63,210 nt of DNA from an uncultured Bacteroides sp. (GCA_948847595.1 CAQOGY010000017.1:1-63210), one strand, 5' to 3'. Positions 52,695 to 62,954 are shown, counted from the stretch's first letter. A program made the numbers and translations. The notes: generated by a model not told the origin, from the sequence alone.

Positions 52695-52702
52695 TATCTT
52701 TG
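52695..52702 (+). promoter_or_regulatory. -7 box of the OmpR-type regulator gene
   Basis: TATCTTTG. The start near 52709 makes ATG 52721 the likely start codon. Confidence 0.6.
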
Positions 52703-52720
52703 CACGTAAACAGTACGATT

Positions 52721-53395
52721 ATGGCAAAGATACTATTGGTGGAAGATGAAATAAATATCGCCTCTTTTATTGAACGGGGACTGAAAGAATTCGGACATAC
52801 GGTAAGCGTTTGTCACGATGGCAATGCCGGTTGGAAAATCCTTCAGGAAGAACCTTTCGACCTTCTAATACTGGATATTATCATGCCGAAAATAAACGGT
52901 TTGGAACTTTGCCATCTCTATCGCCAGATGTTCGGTTACCAGACTCCCGTTATCATGCTGACGGCTTTGGGCACAACTGAGGATATTGTCAAGGGACTGG
53001 ACGCGGGAGCGGATGATTACCTTGTCAAGCCATTCAGTTTCCAGGAACTGGAAGCACGCATCAAGGCATTGCTGCGCCGCGGCAAGGAAGTTGCCGCCAA
53101 CCAACTGACTTGTGATAATCTGATATTGGATTGCAACACCCGGAAGGCTAAAAGAGGAGATATAGACATCGAGCTTACGGTCAAGGAATACCGCCTGCTC
53201 GAATATTTCATGACTCATCAGGGGGTAGCCCTCTCACGCATCACCCTGCTCAAAGACGTATGGGACAAGAACTTCGACACGAATACCAATATCGTGGATG
53301 TTTACGTCAATTATCTCCGTGTAAAGATAGACCGTGACTTCGATAAGAAACTGATTCACACGGTAGTAGGATTAGGATATATAATGAATGCTTAA
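52721..53395 (+). CDS. OmpR-family response regulator
   Basis: 224 residues. Receiver domain: VEDE acidic pair, phospho-acceptor Asp in LLILDIIMP, Thr/Lys switch residues (MLTALGT, YLVKPF); C-terminal winged helix ending VDVYVNYLRVKIDRDFDKKLIHTVVGLGYIMNA. It is followed 23 bp later by its kinase. Because it converges with the RND operon, that operon is the candidate target. Confidence 0.93.
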   Translation: MAKILLVEDEINIASFIERGLKEFGHTVSVCHDGNAGWKILQEEPFDLLILDIIMPKINGLELCHLYRQMFGYQTPVIMLTALGTTEDIVKGLDAGADDYLVKPFSFQELEARIKALLRRGKEVAANQLTCDNLILDCNTRKAKRGDIDIELTVKEYRLLEYFMTHQGVALSRITLLKDVWDKNFDTNTNIVDVYVNYLRVKIDRDFDKKLIHTVVGLGYIMNA

Positions 53396-53418
53396 ACACA
53401 TCACCAACCGCCACGGGT

Positions 53419-54750
53419 ATGAAAGTAGGTTCTAAAATAGCTCTTTTCTATACATTAGCCAGTGTGCTGACTACTGTTATTATCATTGCTGTATTCTATA
53501 TCTTCAGCACGCAGTATATCAACAGGCTCTATGCTTCCTACCTTCGTGAAAAAGCCTACCTGACCGCACAGAAACATTGGGAGAAAGACGAAGTGGACGA
53601 ACAGAGTTATCAGATTATCCAACGCAAATATGACGAACTTCTACCCGAAGCCCATGAGATTCTCTTGAATATGGATAGCCTTTCCGAAGTACGCGATACA
53701 CTGGATAAATATCTCACCCAACAGCAACAGGCACTTCTTATAACAGGCGAAGACAGCATCCCTTTCTCCTTCAAATATAAAGACCAACTGGGTGCAGCCC
53801 TCTATTATCCCGACAATGAAGGCAATTTCATCGTTCTCGTCATGTCCCGCAATGCTTACGGAACGGAGATTCAGGAACATCTGCTGCTGCTTTCCATCTT
53901 CCTGGTATTATTCAGTTCCATCCTAATCTACTTTATAGGGAAAATCTATTCTGGACGCATCCTTGTTCCCCTTCAGCATATATTGAAGGAACTGAAAAGA
54001 ATACGCGCCAACAGCCTCAACCGGCGACTAAAACAAACCGGAAACAATGACGAACTGGAAGAAATCATAGTCACCCTGAACCATATGCTCGACCGCCTGG
54101 ACAGTGCTTTCAAAGCAGAGAAATCCTTTGTCAGCCATGCGTCACACGAGCTGAACAACCCGATAACCGCCATTCAGGGAGAATGTGAAATCAGCCTGCT
54201 CAAAGAAAGAAGCACCGGAGAATATGTGGAAGCCCTGCAACGTATTTCGTCAGAAAGCAAACGGCTGTCCAACCTAATACGCCATCTCCTTTTTCTCTCC
54301 CGACAGGATGAAGAACTGCTGAAAACTAATATCGAAGAAATCTCCCTTCAGGACATGCTGACCGATTTAACGGTTGACAATGACAGAATCCGGCTTCATA
54401 CCCGGGAATCGGGCGCACCGGCTACTATACAAGCAAACTCCTACCTGCTAAAAATAGCCTTGAAGAACATCATAGACAATGCATGCAAATATTCTGAAAA
54501 GGAAGTAGACATTATCCTTTCCCGGATAAACCGACAAGTCGTGATTGAAATAGAAGACCGGGGAATCGGTATCCCGCAGGAAGAAATAGAGCATATCTTC
54601 CAGTCCTTCTACCGGGGCAGCAATACCCACGACTATGCAGGACAGGGAATCGGCCTTAGCCTGACAATGAAAATTATATCTGCCTACCACGGCAAACTGG
54701 AAATATCTTCCGAAATAGAAAAAGGGACAAAAGTACGGGTGATTTTTTAA
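53419..54750 (+). CDS. Sensor histidine kinase (CusS/BaeS-like)
   Basis: 443 residues. Membrane helices at ~8-30 and ~155-178 flank a periplasmic sensor domain of ~120 residues; HAMP (LKRIRANSLNRRLKQT), H-box SHASHELNNPITAIQGE, and G-boxes EDRGIGIPQE and GIGLSLTMKI follow. A metal or envelope-stress signal is likely given the neighbour pump. Confidence 0.92.
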   Translation: MKVGSKIALFYTLASVLTTVIIIAVFYIFSTQYINRLYASYLREKAYLTAQKHWEKDEVDEQSYQIIQRKYDELLPEAHEILLNMDSLSEVRDTLDKYLTQQQQALLITGEDSIPFSFKYKDQLGAALYYPDNEGNFIVLVMSRNAYGTEIQEHLLLLSIFLVLFSSILIYFIGKIYSGRILVPLQHILKELKRIRANSLNRRLKQTGNNDELEEIIVTLNHMLDRLDSAFKAEKSFVSHASHELNNPITAIQGECEISLLKERSTGEYVEALQRISSESKRLSNLIRHLLFLSRQDEELLKTNIEEISLQDMLTDLTVDNDRIRLHTRESGAPATIQANSYLLKIALKNIIDNACKYSEKEVDIILSRINRQVVIEIEDRGIGIPQEEIEHIFQSFYRGSNTHDYAGQGIGLSLTMKIISAYHGKLEISSEIEKGTKVRVIF

Positions 54751-54844
54751 TTCCCCCCCTTTTATCCCTTTCTCACTTCTACCTACTGAAAACATACAAT
54801 TTAATCTATGAGAGTTTTTTTCATAGAATAGATAATGAAATTAT

Positions 54845-57800
54845 TTATATACGTCTTTGCAATAACTTACCGTTTTTATCATACAGCATCCGTTCATATA
54901 CCACTTCCACAATAAGAGGGAAAATAAACAAGGCAAAGAAAGTGGCTCCTATCAATCCACCAATGATAACAATCGCCAGCGGACGCTGGGATTCCGAACC
55001 GATACCGTGGCTCATGGCAGCAGGCATCAAGCCGATAGCCGCCATCGCCGCCGTCATTATCACGGGACGGATACGCGAACGGACTCCTTCTTTCGTCGCT
55101 TCCTGCAACGGAGCCCCCAGCTTCAGGTTCGCTTTTATATCGGATATCATAATCACCCCATTCTGAATACAGATACCAAACAGGGCAATGAAGCCGATAC
55201 CTGCCGAAATAGAGAAATTGAAACGGGTTATCAGAAGTGCCGCAATCCCCCCGACAGCCGCAAACGGGACATTCAGCAATACCAGTCCGGCATCCCTCGC
55301 ATTAGAGAAAAGGACAAACAGAATGATAAAGATAATAGCGATACTGACAGGCACCACCTGCGCCAACCGCTTCGTTGCCCGTTGCTGATTCTCAAAGTCG
55401 CCCGTCCATTTCAAAGAATATCCCGCAGGTAAATGTACAGACGCATTCACCTTTTTCTGTGCTTCCGCAACTGCCGTACCCATGTCCCGTCCCCGCACGG
55501 AGAACTTAACCGCACAGAAACGTGCATGGTTATCACGGAAAATCAATAACGGGCCTGTAATGGTCGTGATATCCGCCAGTTCCTTGACAGGCACCATCGT
55601 TCCATCCATTGCCGGAACCAGTATCTTGCCTATCTCCTCTTCATTCTGACGGAACTGTTCGCTATATCTCACCATGATATTGAATTTCCGCTCATCTTCA
55701 TAAAGCAGTGAAGCTGATTTACCGCCGATAGCCATTTCGATAATCGACTGCACATCTTCCTTGGCTACTCCGTAGCGTGCCAACTGCCGTTCATTCAATT
55801 CGATACGAAGTTCCGGCTGACCAATATTCCGGATTACTCCCAAGTCTTCAATCCCCTGCACCGTACTGAGAATCTTCTCAATCTGAACCGCATACTTTTC
55901 CGACTCATATAAATCCTTGCCGAAGACTTTCACGGCAATAGAACCCTTCACGCCCGAAGCCGCTTCTTCCACGTTATCGGTAATCGGCTGCGAGAAGTTA
56001 AAGTCAATGCCGGGATAGATAGACAAATCGTCCTGCATCTTGTCAATCAACTGCAACTTGGTCAACTTGCTGTCCCATTCCTTTTCGGGGTAAATATCGA
56101 CATGAAATTCTATATTATAGAATCCGGTAGCATCCGTACCGTCATTCGGTCGTCCGGTCTGCGACAATACTTGCCGCACTTCGGGGAATGTCAATAACTT
56201 CCTTCTCATTTTATTGGCAAGCGTCACTGATTCATCCAATGAGATACTTTGCGGCAAAGTGGCGCGGATATAGATAGAACCCTCATTCAACTGCGGAAGG
56301 AACTCCGTACCCAGGAAAGAGAAAAGCCATAGGCCGACACCCGCTATCACCGTAGCCAGTCCGATAGTCAGCTTTCTATGCGCATAGAAAGTATCAAAGA
56401 GAGCCGAGCATTTGGTATTGATAAAATGGACAAAACGGTTATTCTTTTCACGGACATTTTTCTTCAACAGCATGGAAGACATGACCGGCACTAAGGTAAG
56501 CGTAAATATCAGTGCCCCCAAGAGTGCAAAACCCAGCGTATATGCCAAGGGTGAGAACATCTTTCCTTCCACTTTCTGGAAAGAGAAAATAGGAATCAGT
56601 GCCGTGATAATAATCAATTTGGAGAAGAATACCGCTTTCGCCTTGTCCTTTGCCGTATTACGGATAAGTCCCATTTTGGACATGACGTTGAAAGCAGGCA
56701 TTCCCACTTGCCTTGCCTTCTTGTCCAGGGCGACAAATACCCCTTCTACCATCACCACCGCCCCGTCAATAATGATACCGAAGTCGATAGCTCCCATAGA
56801 AAGCAGATTGGCGGACATTCCCATTGCACGTAAACAGATGAATGCGAACAACAATGCCAATGGGATGACAACAGCAACAATCACAGTAGTCCGCCAGTCT
56901 GCCATGAAAATTAAAACAATAAAGGTAACCAACAATATTCCTTCAATCAGGTTATGCGTCACTGTCCTGACAGCCAGGTTCACCAAGTCCTCACGGTCAT
57001 AGAACGAGACTATTTGCACATCTTTCGGAAGCACATTCTGATTCAATTCTTCTATCTTGTCTTTCAGGTTGGCGATTACCTCGCCCGGGTTCTCCCCTTT
57101 CCGCATCACCACGATACCTTGAACTACATCGTCCTCATCCATTCGCCCTACCTGTCCGAGACGGGGCAGGCATGATTCGTGTACTTCAGCAAGGTTCTTT
57201 ACCAGAATCGGAGTACCATTGATATTCTTCACTACGATATTCCGCAGTTCGTCCAGGTCGTTAATCAGACCGATGCCACGAACCACATAGGCTTGTGAGC
57301 TTTTCGTAATCACGTCTCCCCCTACATTGATATTACTCTTAGCTATCGCGTCATAGAGTTCGAGGGAAGTAATGCCGTAATTAATCAACTGGTGAGGATT
57401 CACACTCACCTCAAAAGTTTTCACTTCACCACCGAAACTCACAATATCCGCCACACCGGACACCGAACGGAGATTACGCTCGATTACCCAATCCTGAATG
57501 GTCTTCAAATCCCGCACACTGCGCTTGTCGCTACGTAGCGTATAACGGAAAATCTCTCCGGTAGGGCCATACAAAGGCTGTACTTCCGGTGTCACCCCAT
57601 CGGGCAAATCGGCATCATTCAACAAATTATATACCTGCTGACGGGCTGTAAAATCATCCACACGGTCTTCGAACATCACATTGATAACGGAAAGTCCGAA
57701 AAGCGTAGTCGAGCGGATATCCGTTTTCTTCTGAACCGGGTTCATGGCTATCTCGATAGGAATCGTGATAAATTTCTCCACTTCTTCCGCGCTGCGTCCC

Positions 57801-57970
57801 GCCCATTGCGTGATAATCGTTACCTTCGTATTTGTCACATCCGGGAAAGCGTCTATCGGAGTGTGCTTGAAAGAGACAGCTCCGGCTATAATGGCAATCG
57901 CCGTACAAAAGAAGATAAAGAACTTGTTCTTCAGCGAGAAAGCCACTATATTATCTATGAATTTATGCAT
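54845..57970 (-). CDS. CzcA/CusA-type RND efflux pump
   Basis: 1041 residues, 12 membrane helices with two large periplasmic loops. In the fourth helix the motif is AIDFGIIIDGAVVMVEG, i.e. DFG-x3-D-x5-E: the pattern assigned to divalent-cation (Zn/Co/Cd) heavy-metal RND pumps rather than the Cu/Ag AIGAMVD type. It exports metals from periplasm and cytoplasm with the adaptor and TolC-like protein encoded upstream. Confidence 0.9.
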   Translation of the reverse strand: MHKFIDNIVAFSLKNKFFIFFCTAIAIIAGAVSFKHTPIDAFPDVTNTKVTIITQWAGRSAEEVEKFITIPIEIAMNPVQKKTDIRSTTLFGLSVINVMFEDRVDDFTARQQVYNLLNDADLPDGVTPEVQPLYGPTGEIFRYTLRSDKRSVRDLKTIQDWVIERNLRSVSGVADIVSFGGEVKTFEVSVNPHQLINYGITSLELYDAIAKSNINVGGDVITKSSQAYVVRGIGLINDLDELRNIVVKNINGTPILVKNLAEVHESCLPRLGQVGRMDEDDVVQGIVVMRKGENPGEVIANLKDKIEELNQNVLPKDVQIVSFYDREDLVNLAVRTVTHNLIEGILLVTFIVLIFMADWRTTVIVAVVIPLALLFAFICLRAMGMSANLLSMGAIDFGIIIDGAVVMVEGVFVALDKKARQVGMPAFNVMSKMGLIRNTAKDKAKAVFFSKLIIITALIPIFSFQKVEGKMFSPLAYTLGFALLGALIFTLTLVPVMSSMLLKKNVREKNNRFVHFINTKCSALFDTFYAHRKLTIGLATVIAGVGLWLFSFLGTEFLPQLNEGSIYIRATLPQSISLDESVTLANKMRRKLLTFPEVRQVLSQTGRPNDGTDATGFYNIEFHVDIYPEKEWDSKLTKLQLIDKMQDDLSIYPGIDFNFSQPITDNVEEAASGVKGSIAVKVFGKDLYESEKYAVQIEKILSTVQGIEDLGVIRNIGQPELRIELNERQLARYGVAKEDVQSIIEMAIGGKSASLLYEDERKFNIMVRYSEQFRQNEEEIGKILVPAMDGTMVPVKELADITTITGPLLIFRDNHARFCAVKFSVRGRDMGTAVAEAQKKVNASVHLPAGYSLKWTGDFENQQRATKRLAQVVPVSIAIIFIILFVLFSNARDAGLVLLNVPFAAVGGIAALLITRFNFSISAGIGFIALFGICIQNGVIMISDIKANLKLGAPLQEATKEGVRSRIRPVIMTAAMAAIGLMPAAMSHGIGSESQRPLAIVIIGGLIGATFFALFIFPLIVEVVYERMLYDKNGKLLQRRI

Positions 57971-57987
57971 AAGTCTATTCTCTGTTT

Positions 57988-59082
57988 TTAATCCGTATTC
58001 AAAGCATTATACACTAACAATACATTATTATTCAACACCCTGTCACCTTCGGAAAGTCCGGAGCGGATATAACATTCCTTGCTCAACTGCTTATATACAT
58101 CTACCTCTTTCACTTGCAGCCGTTGATCCGGTTTCACAACCACCACATAATTCCTGCCCCCTTCAAATACCAGCGCATGAGAATCAATGCGGGGCATCGA
58201 GGTTCCGTCCGCCCTGCATTTTACGCTTACGTTCGTAAACATTCCCGGCTTCAGCAGATAATCCTCATTCTTGAGTTTGATACGGACATTCATCGTCTTG
58301 CTTTCATTGTTCAGCAGATGATATACCTTGTCAATCGTTCCGGCGAACGTTTTATCGGGATAGGCCAGTGTAGAGATACGCACCGAAGCCCCTTCGGACA
58401 CTTTGCTGATGTCGCTTTCATATACATCCGCCATCACCCATACATCGGAAAGTCCCGAAATCGTGAACAGTCCTTCACTTTGGTCGGGGCGCAACTGCAT
58501 ATCCCTGCTGATTTGTTTCTCAACAATAAAGCCCGATACAGGCGATTTCAACTGATAGTAGGCATTTCCGGAGAAATTATAAATAGAGAAGATTTCCTTT
58601 ATCCTTCTCTCTTCCGCTTCGGCGCTTGCCAACTCCTGTTTCGCCTGAAGTATATCCTTATCCGAAGCCATGCCGGACGAATACATATCTTGTGTAGCAT
58701 CCATATTTCTACGAGCCAGCAGCAATTGCTGCTCCGCGTCTTTCAGTTGCTTTTCATACTCTGCCACTTCCCCACTACGGATGACTGCCAACACATCTCC
58801 CTTACGGACGAAATCCCCGATTTCAGCTTTCAGTTCCGTCACCGTACCGCCAAACATCGGATATACATGTGCCACTTGATTCTCGTTAAAAGTCACCCGT
58901 CCGTTCAGTGTCAGTTCGTCTATCACTTCCTGAACGTGAACCGTATCGACAGATACGACTTTCAGCAAGCTGTCCGTCAGACATAAGGCAGCCGGGGCAA
59001 CATTCGGTTGTTCGCCTTTGCCGGAGCATGCTCCCAATAAAGTAGTAAGCAATATGCAAGGAAGGAATTTATTCCAGTTCAT
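57988..59082 (-). CDS. RND periplasmic adaptor lipoprotein (CzcB/CusB-like)
   Basis: 364 residues; lipobox LLGAC. A barrel-sandwich domain (VAHVYPMFGGTVTELKAEIGDFVRKGDVLAVI), alpha-hairpin and membrane-proximal domains (LRPDQSEGLFTISGLSDVWVMADVYE) are as in HlyD-family adaptors. It joins the RND pump to the outer-membrane channel. No His/Met-rich metal-binding C-terminus is seen. It lies 17 bp before the pump gene. Confidence 0.92.
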   Translation of the reverse strand: MNWNKFLPCILLTTLLGACSGKGEQPNVAPAALCLTDSLLKVVSVDTVHVQEVIDELTLNGRVTFNENQVAHVYPMFGGTVTELKAEIGDFVRKGDVLAVIRSGEVAEYEKQLKDAEQQLLLARRNMDATQDMYSSGMASDKDILQAKQELASAEAEERRIKEIFSIYNFSGNAYYQLKSPVSGFIVEKQISRDMQLRPDQSEGLFTISGLSDVWVMADVYESDISKVSEGASVRISTLAYPDKTFAGTIDKVYHLLNNESKTMNVRIKLKNEDYLLKPGMFTNVSVKCRADGTSMPRIDSHALVFEGGRNYVVVVKPDQRLQVKEVDVYKQLSKECYIRSGLSEGDRVLNNNVLLVYNALNTD

Positions 59083-59104
59083 AGTCTTTGATAATTTATA
59101 GATA

Positions 59105-60379
59105 TTAGTAGTTCAATATATTCTGTCCGACAGTTGTATTCAGGTTTTCGATGGCGAGAAACACATCTTTCTTTATCTCATGCAACTGAATACAGGTTTC
59201 CTTATAACTGTCATAGTAATCAATAAACTCCAGCAAACTGATATTGCGTTTACTGAAGTTCTCGTTCACGCCTGTTATCAGTTTCTCAAAGTTGCGTTCC
59301 AAGTCCATGTTGGTAGATTGATAAAGCTGCACTGCCTTTTCCAGTGAAGCATAAGCGGTATAAAGCTCCATATCCGCACGGTTGGCAGCATCTTCCTGCT
59401 GCACTCCCGCTTGCTGAATGCTGAAACGGGCAGCCTTTATATTTCCCTGGTTACGGTTGAAGATAGGTACGGACAGGCTTACTCCTACCGCAAAATAATC
59501 CCTAATAAAGTTTCCGATACGGTCATAACTACCTTTCACCGAAAATTCAGGAAAAGCCATCGACTTCTGCAATTTCAAATTGGCACGGGAAGCGCTTGCC
59601 ATGCTTCGCGCAATTTTCAAGTCCGGACGCTCATTTATCATCGCTTTCAAATCGGCAAATGACAGTTGGGACAAATCAAGCTGTTTCAATACTTCCTCAT
59701 CCAATGATAACGGAATATGGGTATCTGCCGGAAGATTGAGCAACCTGTTGAACTCCCCTCTAAGAGTCAGCAACTCATTCTCCCGTTCATTCTTCTCTTT
59801 CTTTAAAGAGAACAGCATGGACTCCAGGCGGGAGATTTCCATCAACGAAATATTTCCTTTTTCCTGCTGCACCTTCATCCCGGCAAGTAAATTTTGCAGG
59901 GAGTTGACTTCCTTCTCATAAATAGAGACGGATTTGGAAAGGAAATAAACCTGTACGAACTTCTCATTCAGTTCCCGGCGAAGGGTACGCATCACTTCTT
60001 CAAACTGATATCCGGCTATTTCCTTGTTGATTTTTTCCAGCTTCACTTGCTTGTTCCGCTGACCGGCAAGGCGAATCACCTGCTCAATCTCCACGACCGC
60101 TTCACCCTCATGCCCAAAATCGAAGTACTTTCCGTTTAATCGGTTGTAGACATTCTGTTCCAGTGAAATCACCGGATTCTCAAATAGTTTGGCTTGCAGA
60201 ACCTGTGCTTGTGCCATGTCGATGTTATAACGTTCGGCTATCAGCGACAGATTACGTTCCAGGAAACGTTGTTCCGCATCCTTTAGTGTCAGCGTGCCCG
60301 GAATCTGCTGGGCACATAATACTCCCCTTGTCAATAGAAGAAAAAAGGAAATTAGAAATACTCTGTTCATTGCAATCAT
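59105..60379 (-). CDS. TolC-family outer-membrane efflux protein (CzcC-like)
   Basis: 424 residues. A signal peptide ends CAQQ; repeated long helical stretches (EQVIRLAGQRNKQVKLEKINKEIAGYQFEEV...) and a second TolC repeat near residues 230-420 are typical. It forms the trimeric exit duct of the metal pump. First gene of the operon; two in-frame ATGs (60379, 60370) are near each other. A minus-strand -7 box TAATTTTG (60415 to 60408) lies about 30 bp upstream. Confidence 0.9.
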   Translation of the reverse strand: MIAMNRVFLISFFLLLTRGVLCAQQIPGTLTLKDAEQRFLERNLSLIAERYNIDMAQAQVLQAKLFENPVISLEQNVYNRLNGKYFDFGHEGEAVVEIEQVIRLAGQRNKQVKLEKINKEIAGYQFEEVMRTLRRELNEKFVQVYFLSKSVSIYEKEVNSLQNLLAGMKVQQEKGNISLMEISRLESMLFSLKKEKNERENELLTLRGEFNRLLNLPADTHIPLSLDEEVLKQLDLSQLSFADLKAMINERPDLKIARSMASASRANLKLQKSMAFPEFSVKGSYDRIGNFIRDYFAVGVSLSVPIFNRNQGNIKAARFSIQQAGVQQEDAANRADMELYTAYASLEKAVQLYQSTNMDLERNFEKLITGVNENFSKRNISLLEFIDYYDSYKETCIQLHEIKKDVFLAIENLNTTVGQNILNY

Positions 60380-60407
60380 CTTTGTTACCTTATCGTAGTT
60401 TTCGCGA

Positions 60408-60415
60408 CAAAATTA
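60408..60415 (-). promoter_or_regulatory. Candidate -7 box of the RND efflux operon
   Basis: TAATTTTG on the minus strand; fits the consensus. The -33 region has no clear TTTG, which suits an activated promoter. Confidence 0.5.
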
Positions 60416-60509
60416 CAATTCTGCAATCGTAGAGAAGGAAAAAAGCCATTATAAGGCTCTCATTTCAGATTAGAATTCGATTAGAAAAAGGCTGTTTTCA
60501 TCATACAGA

Positions 60510-60568
60510 TACCATAAAAATAAGCCCCGATTCCGAAGCAGAGCATCTCTACATTCAGAATCAGGGCT
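60510..60568 (-). terminator. Terminator of the nagA pair
   Basis: Stem AGCCCCGATTC (60523-60533) / GAATCAGGGCT (60558-60568) with mismatches, followed on the minus strand by TTATTTTTAT. Confidence 0.65.
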
Positions 60569-60593
60569 ATCTTGTTTCGTATTATTTCAACCG

Positions 60594-61766
60594 TTATTTG
60601 TGCAACAGGATATCAGTTCCCGGGACAATCTTTCCCATCGACCACACACAACGCACATTCAGTTCCTTATCAAGAATCACAATATCGGCATCTTTTCCTT
60701 TAGCCAACGCCCCTTTCCGGTCGCTAACTCCAATCAGACGGGCGGGAGTCTCAGAAGCCATGCGTACAGCATCTTCCAAAGGTATATTCGCTTTCTTCAC
60801 CATGGTACGCACCAGTATATCCATCGTAGCCAAACTACCTGCCAACGCAGAATGGTCTGCCATCTTACATACTCCGCCTTCAATAATATACTGGGGATCA
60901 ACCGGCACATTACCGTCAGAAGCGGCATAAGCCAAAGCATCCGTTACGAGACAAGTATTCTCCACACCTTTCAGTTTATATACCAGTTTCAGTATCGTAG
61001 CCGGCAAGTGAATGCCGTCCGCAATCACTTCTACTGTCATTCCATCCGTCAGATATACACTTTCCACCGTACCTTCATATTTATACTCACGGCGTTTGTG
61101 GAAACCCGGCATCGCATTATAGAAATGCGCGGCATGGGTAAAGCCTACCGCATACGCAGCCTTAATTTCATCATACTCGGCTTCGGTATGTGTCACGGCG
61201 GTCATAATCCCTTTCGAACGGGTGTACTTCGCGAAATCATGCGCACCGTGCAATTCGGGACTGATGTCCCAACGCTTGATGCAGGAAGTATGCTCCAACA
61301 AAGGAATATATTCATTCTCATCCGGTGTTTTGAGGAAACCGTCATACTGCGTACCTGCCATCTTCGGATTCAGGTAAGGCCCTTCGATGTGCAGACCGAG
61401 AATCGGAGAATCTTTCTCCTGCATCAAACTCTCGCAAACATCGACTGCCTGATAAAGCCTTTCGAAAGAAGTGGATGATAAAGTAGGGAACATACTGGTG
61501 GCACCATGCTTCAAATGGGCAGTAGTCGCCGTGCGGAAAGCCTCTTCCGTAGCTTCGGTAAAATCGTGTCCGCCACCACCGTGCGCATGCATACTCACAA
61601 ATCCCGGTACGATTGTCATCCCGCGGGCATCAATGATCGTTGCACCGATAACCGCCAGGTCACTGTTCGTCACCTCTAATATTTTTCCATCGCAAATCAA
61701 TACGGAACCATCTTTCAACCAGCCTTGCGGGGTAAGTATTCTTCCGTTTATTATCTGAGTTAACAT
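60594..61766 (-). CDS. nagA: N-acetylglucosamine-6-phosphate deacetylase, copy A
   Basis: 390 residues, amidohydrolase fold. MHAHGGGGHDF (metal-site region), GLHIEGPYLNP (metal-binding Glu), AVTHTEAE and HAAHFYNAMPG (His ligands), and CLVTDALAY with the catalytic Asp. It removes the acetyl group from GlcNAc-6-P for catabolism or cell-wall recycling. It lies 21 bp downstream of a second copy (61788-62954), which is clearly diverged. Confidence 0.93.
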   Translation of the reverse strand: MLTQIINGRILTPQGWLKDGSVLICDGKILEVTNSDLAVIGATIIDARGMTIVPGFVSMHAHGGGGHDFTEATEEAFRTATTAHLKHGATSMFPTLSSTSFERLYQAVDVCESLMQEKDSPILGLHIEGPYLNPKMAGTQYDGFLKTPDENEYIPLLEHTSCIKRWDISPELHGAHDFAKYTRSKGIMTAVTHTEAEYDEIKAAYAVGFTHAAHFYNAMPGFHKRREYKYEGTVESVYLTDGMTVEVIADGIHLPATILKLVYKLKGVENTCLVTDALAYAASDGNVPVDPQYIIEGGVCKMADHSALAGSLATMDILVRTMVKKANIPLEDAVRMASETPARLIGVSDRKGALAKGKDADIVILDKELNVRCVWSMGKIVPGTDILLHK

Positions 61767-61787
61767 AGTCTTCTTTTTTTATAGAAT

Positions 61788-62954
61788 TTAAAACAGTTTG
61801 TTGGTGCCTTCCACCAGTTGTCCCATCGCCCACACAGCCCTTACATTCAAGTCTCTGTCCAAAGCAATGATATCGGCATCCTTGCCACGCTCGAGCGTAC
61901 CTTTACGATCCAGCACTCCCATGATGCGGGCAGGTGTTTCGGAAACCATCCTTATCACATCCGCCAATGGAATCTCCGCCTTCTGCACCATCGTGCGAAT
62001 CAGGCGATCCATTGTCGCCACGCTTCCTGCCAGGGCGGAACGGTCTGCGAGTTTGCAAACCCCGTCCTCGATAATTACACGCGGATCAAAAGCCGTCTGA
62101 CTGTCACTGGCCGCGCAAGCCAGCGCATCCGTTATCAGACAAGTACGCTCCACTCCTTTTATTTTGTAGACAAGACGCAGAATCGTCGGGGGCACATGAA
62201 TACCGTCCGCCACTACTTCCACGGTCATATCGTCAATCAGATAAATGCTTTCTACCGTGCCCTCATATTTGTATTCCTTCCGTTTGTGGAATCCCGGCAT
62301 GGCGTTATAGAAATGGGTGGCATGAGTATAGCCCGCTTCATAAGCCGTCAGTATATCCTCAAATTCAGCCTGCGTATGTCCTACCGAAGCCAATATGCCT
62401 TTTGCCGTGATATACTTACCGAACTGCATGGCTCCCGGAAGTTCCGGTGCGGCATCCCAACGCTTGATACAATGCGTCTCTTCCAGCAACGGAATATATT
62501 CTTCGGGATCGGGATTCTTGATATTTTCGGGAATCTGTCCGCCCGCCATTTCCATGTTGAAATAATGTCCTTCGAGGTGAAGTCCGAGTACCGGGCTATC
62601 CGGTTCCGCCATCATTTTCTCGGTAGTCTCCGCGGCTGCGCGGATCATAGGAATGGTTGAAGAAGAAAGTGTGGGGAAAATACTGGTAGTGCCGTGCTGC
62701 ATATGAGCTTTGATAGCTGTTCGGAAAGCCTCTTCCGTACCTTCCATAAAATCCCTTCCGCCGCCACCATGAACGTGGATTTCCACTCCGCCGGGGACAA
62801 TGTACATTCCTTTGGCATCAATCAGTTTGGCTCCGATAATGGCGAGGTCGCAGTTGGTCACTTCCAGAATTTTATTGTCGCGGATAAGCACTGACCCATC
62901 CTTGAGCCAGCCTTGCGGGGTCAGGATGCGTGCATTAATGATTTGTGTTAACAT
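61788..62954 (-). CDS. nagA: N-acetylglucosamine-6-phosphate deacetylase, copy B
   Basis: 388 residues, about two-thirds identical to copy A by eye. The usual metal-site motifs are kept (HVHGGGGRDF, SVGHTQAE, HATHFYNAMPG, CLITDALAC), but HLEGHYFNMEM replaces the HxEGPxLN motif: Pro becomes His beside the metal-binding Glu. It is the first gene of the pair. It may be specialised for another acetylamino sugar phosphate. Confidence 0.88.
   Translation of the reverse strand: MLTQIINARILTPQGWLKDGSVLIRDNKILEVTNCDLAIIGAKLIDAKGMYIVPGGVEIHVHGGGGRDFMEGTEEAFRTAIKAHMQHGTTSIFPTLSSSTIPMIRAAAETTEKMMAEPDSPVLGLHLEGHYFNMEMAGGQIPENIKNPDPEEYIPLLEETHCIKRWDAAPELPGAMQFGKYITAKGILASVGHTQAEFEDILTAYEAGYTHATHFYNAMPGFHKRKEYKYEGTVESIYLIDDMTVEVVADGIHVPPTILRLVYKIKGVERTCLITDALACAASDSQTAFDPRVIIEDGVCKLADRSALAGSVATMDRLIRTMVQKAEIPLADVIRMVSETPARIMGVLDRKGTLERGKDADIIALDRDLNVRAVWAMGQLVEGTNKLF

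Noticed and set aside
60594..62954. nagA duplication as an assembly artefact
   Set aside because: The copies differ throughout, including at an active-site residue, so they are true diverged paralogues.
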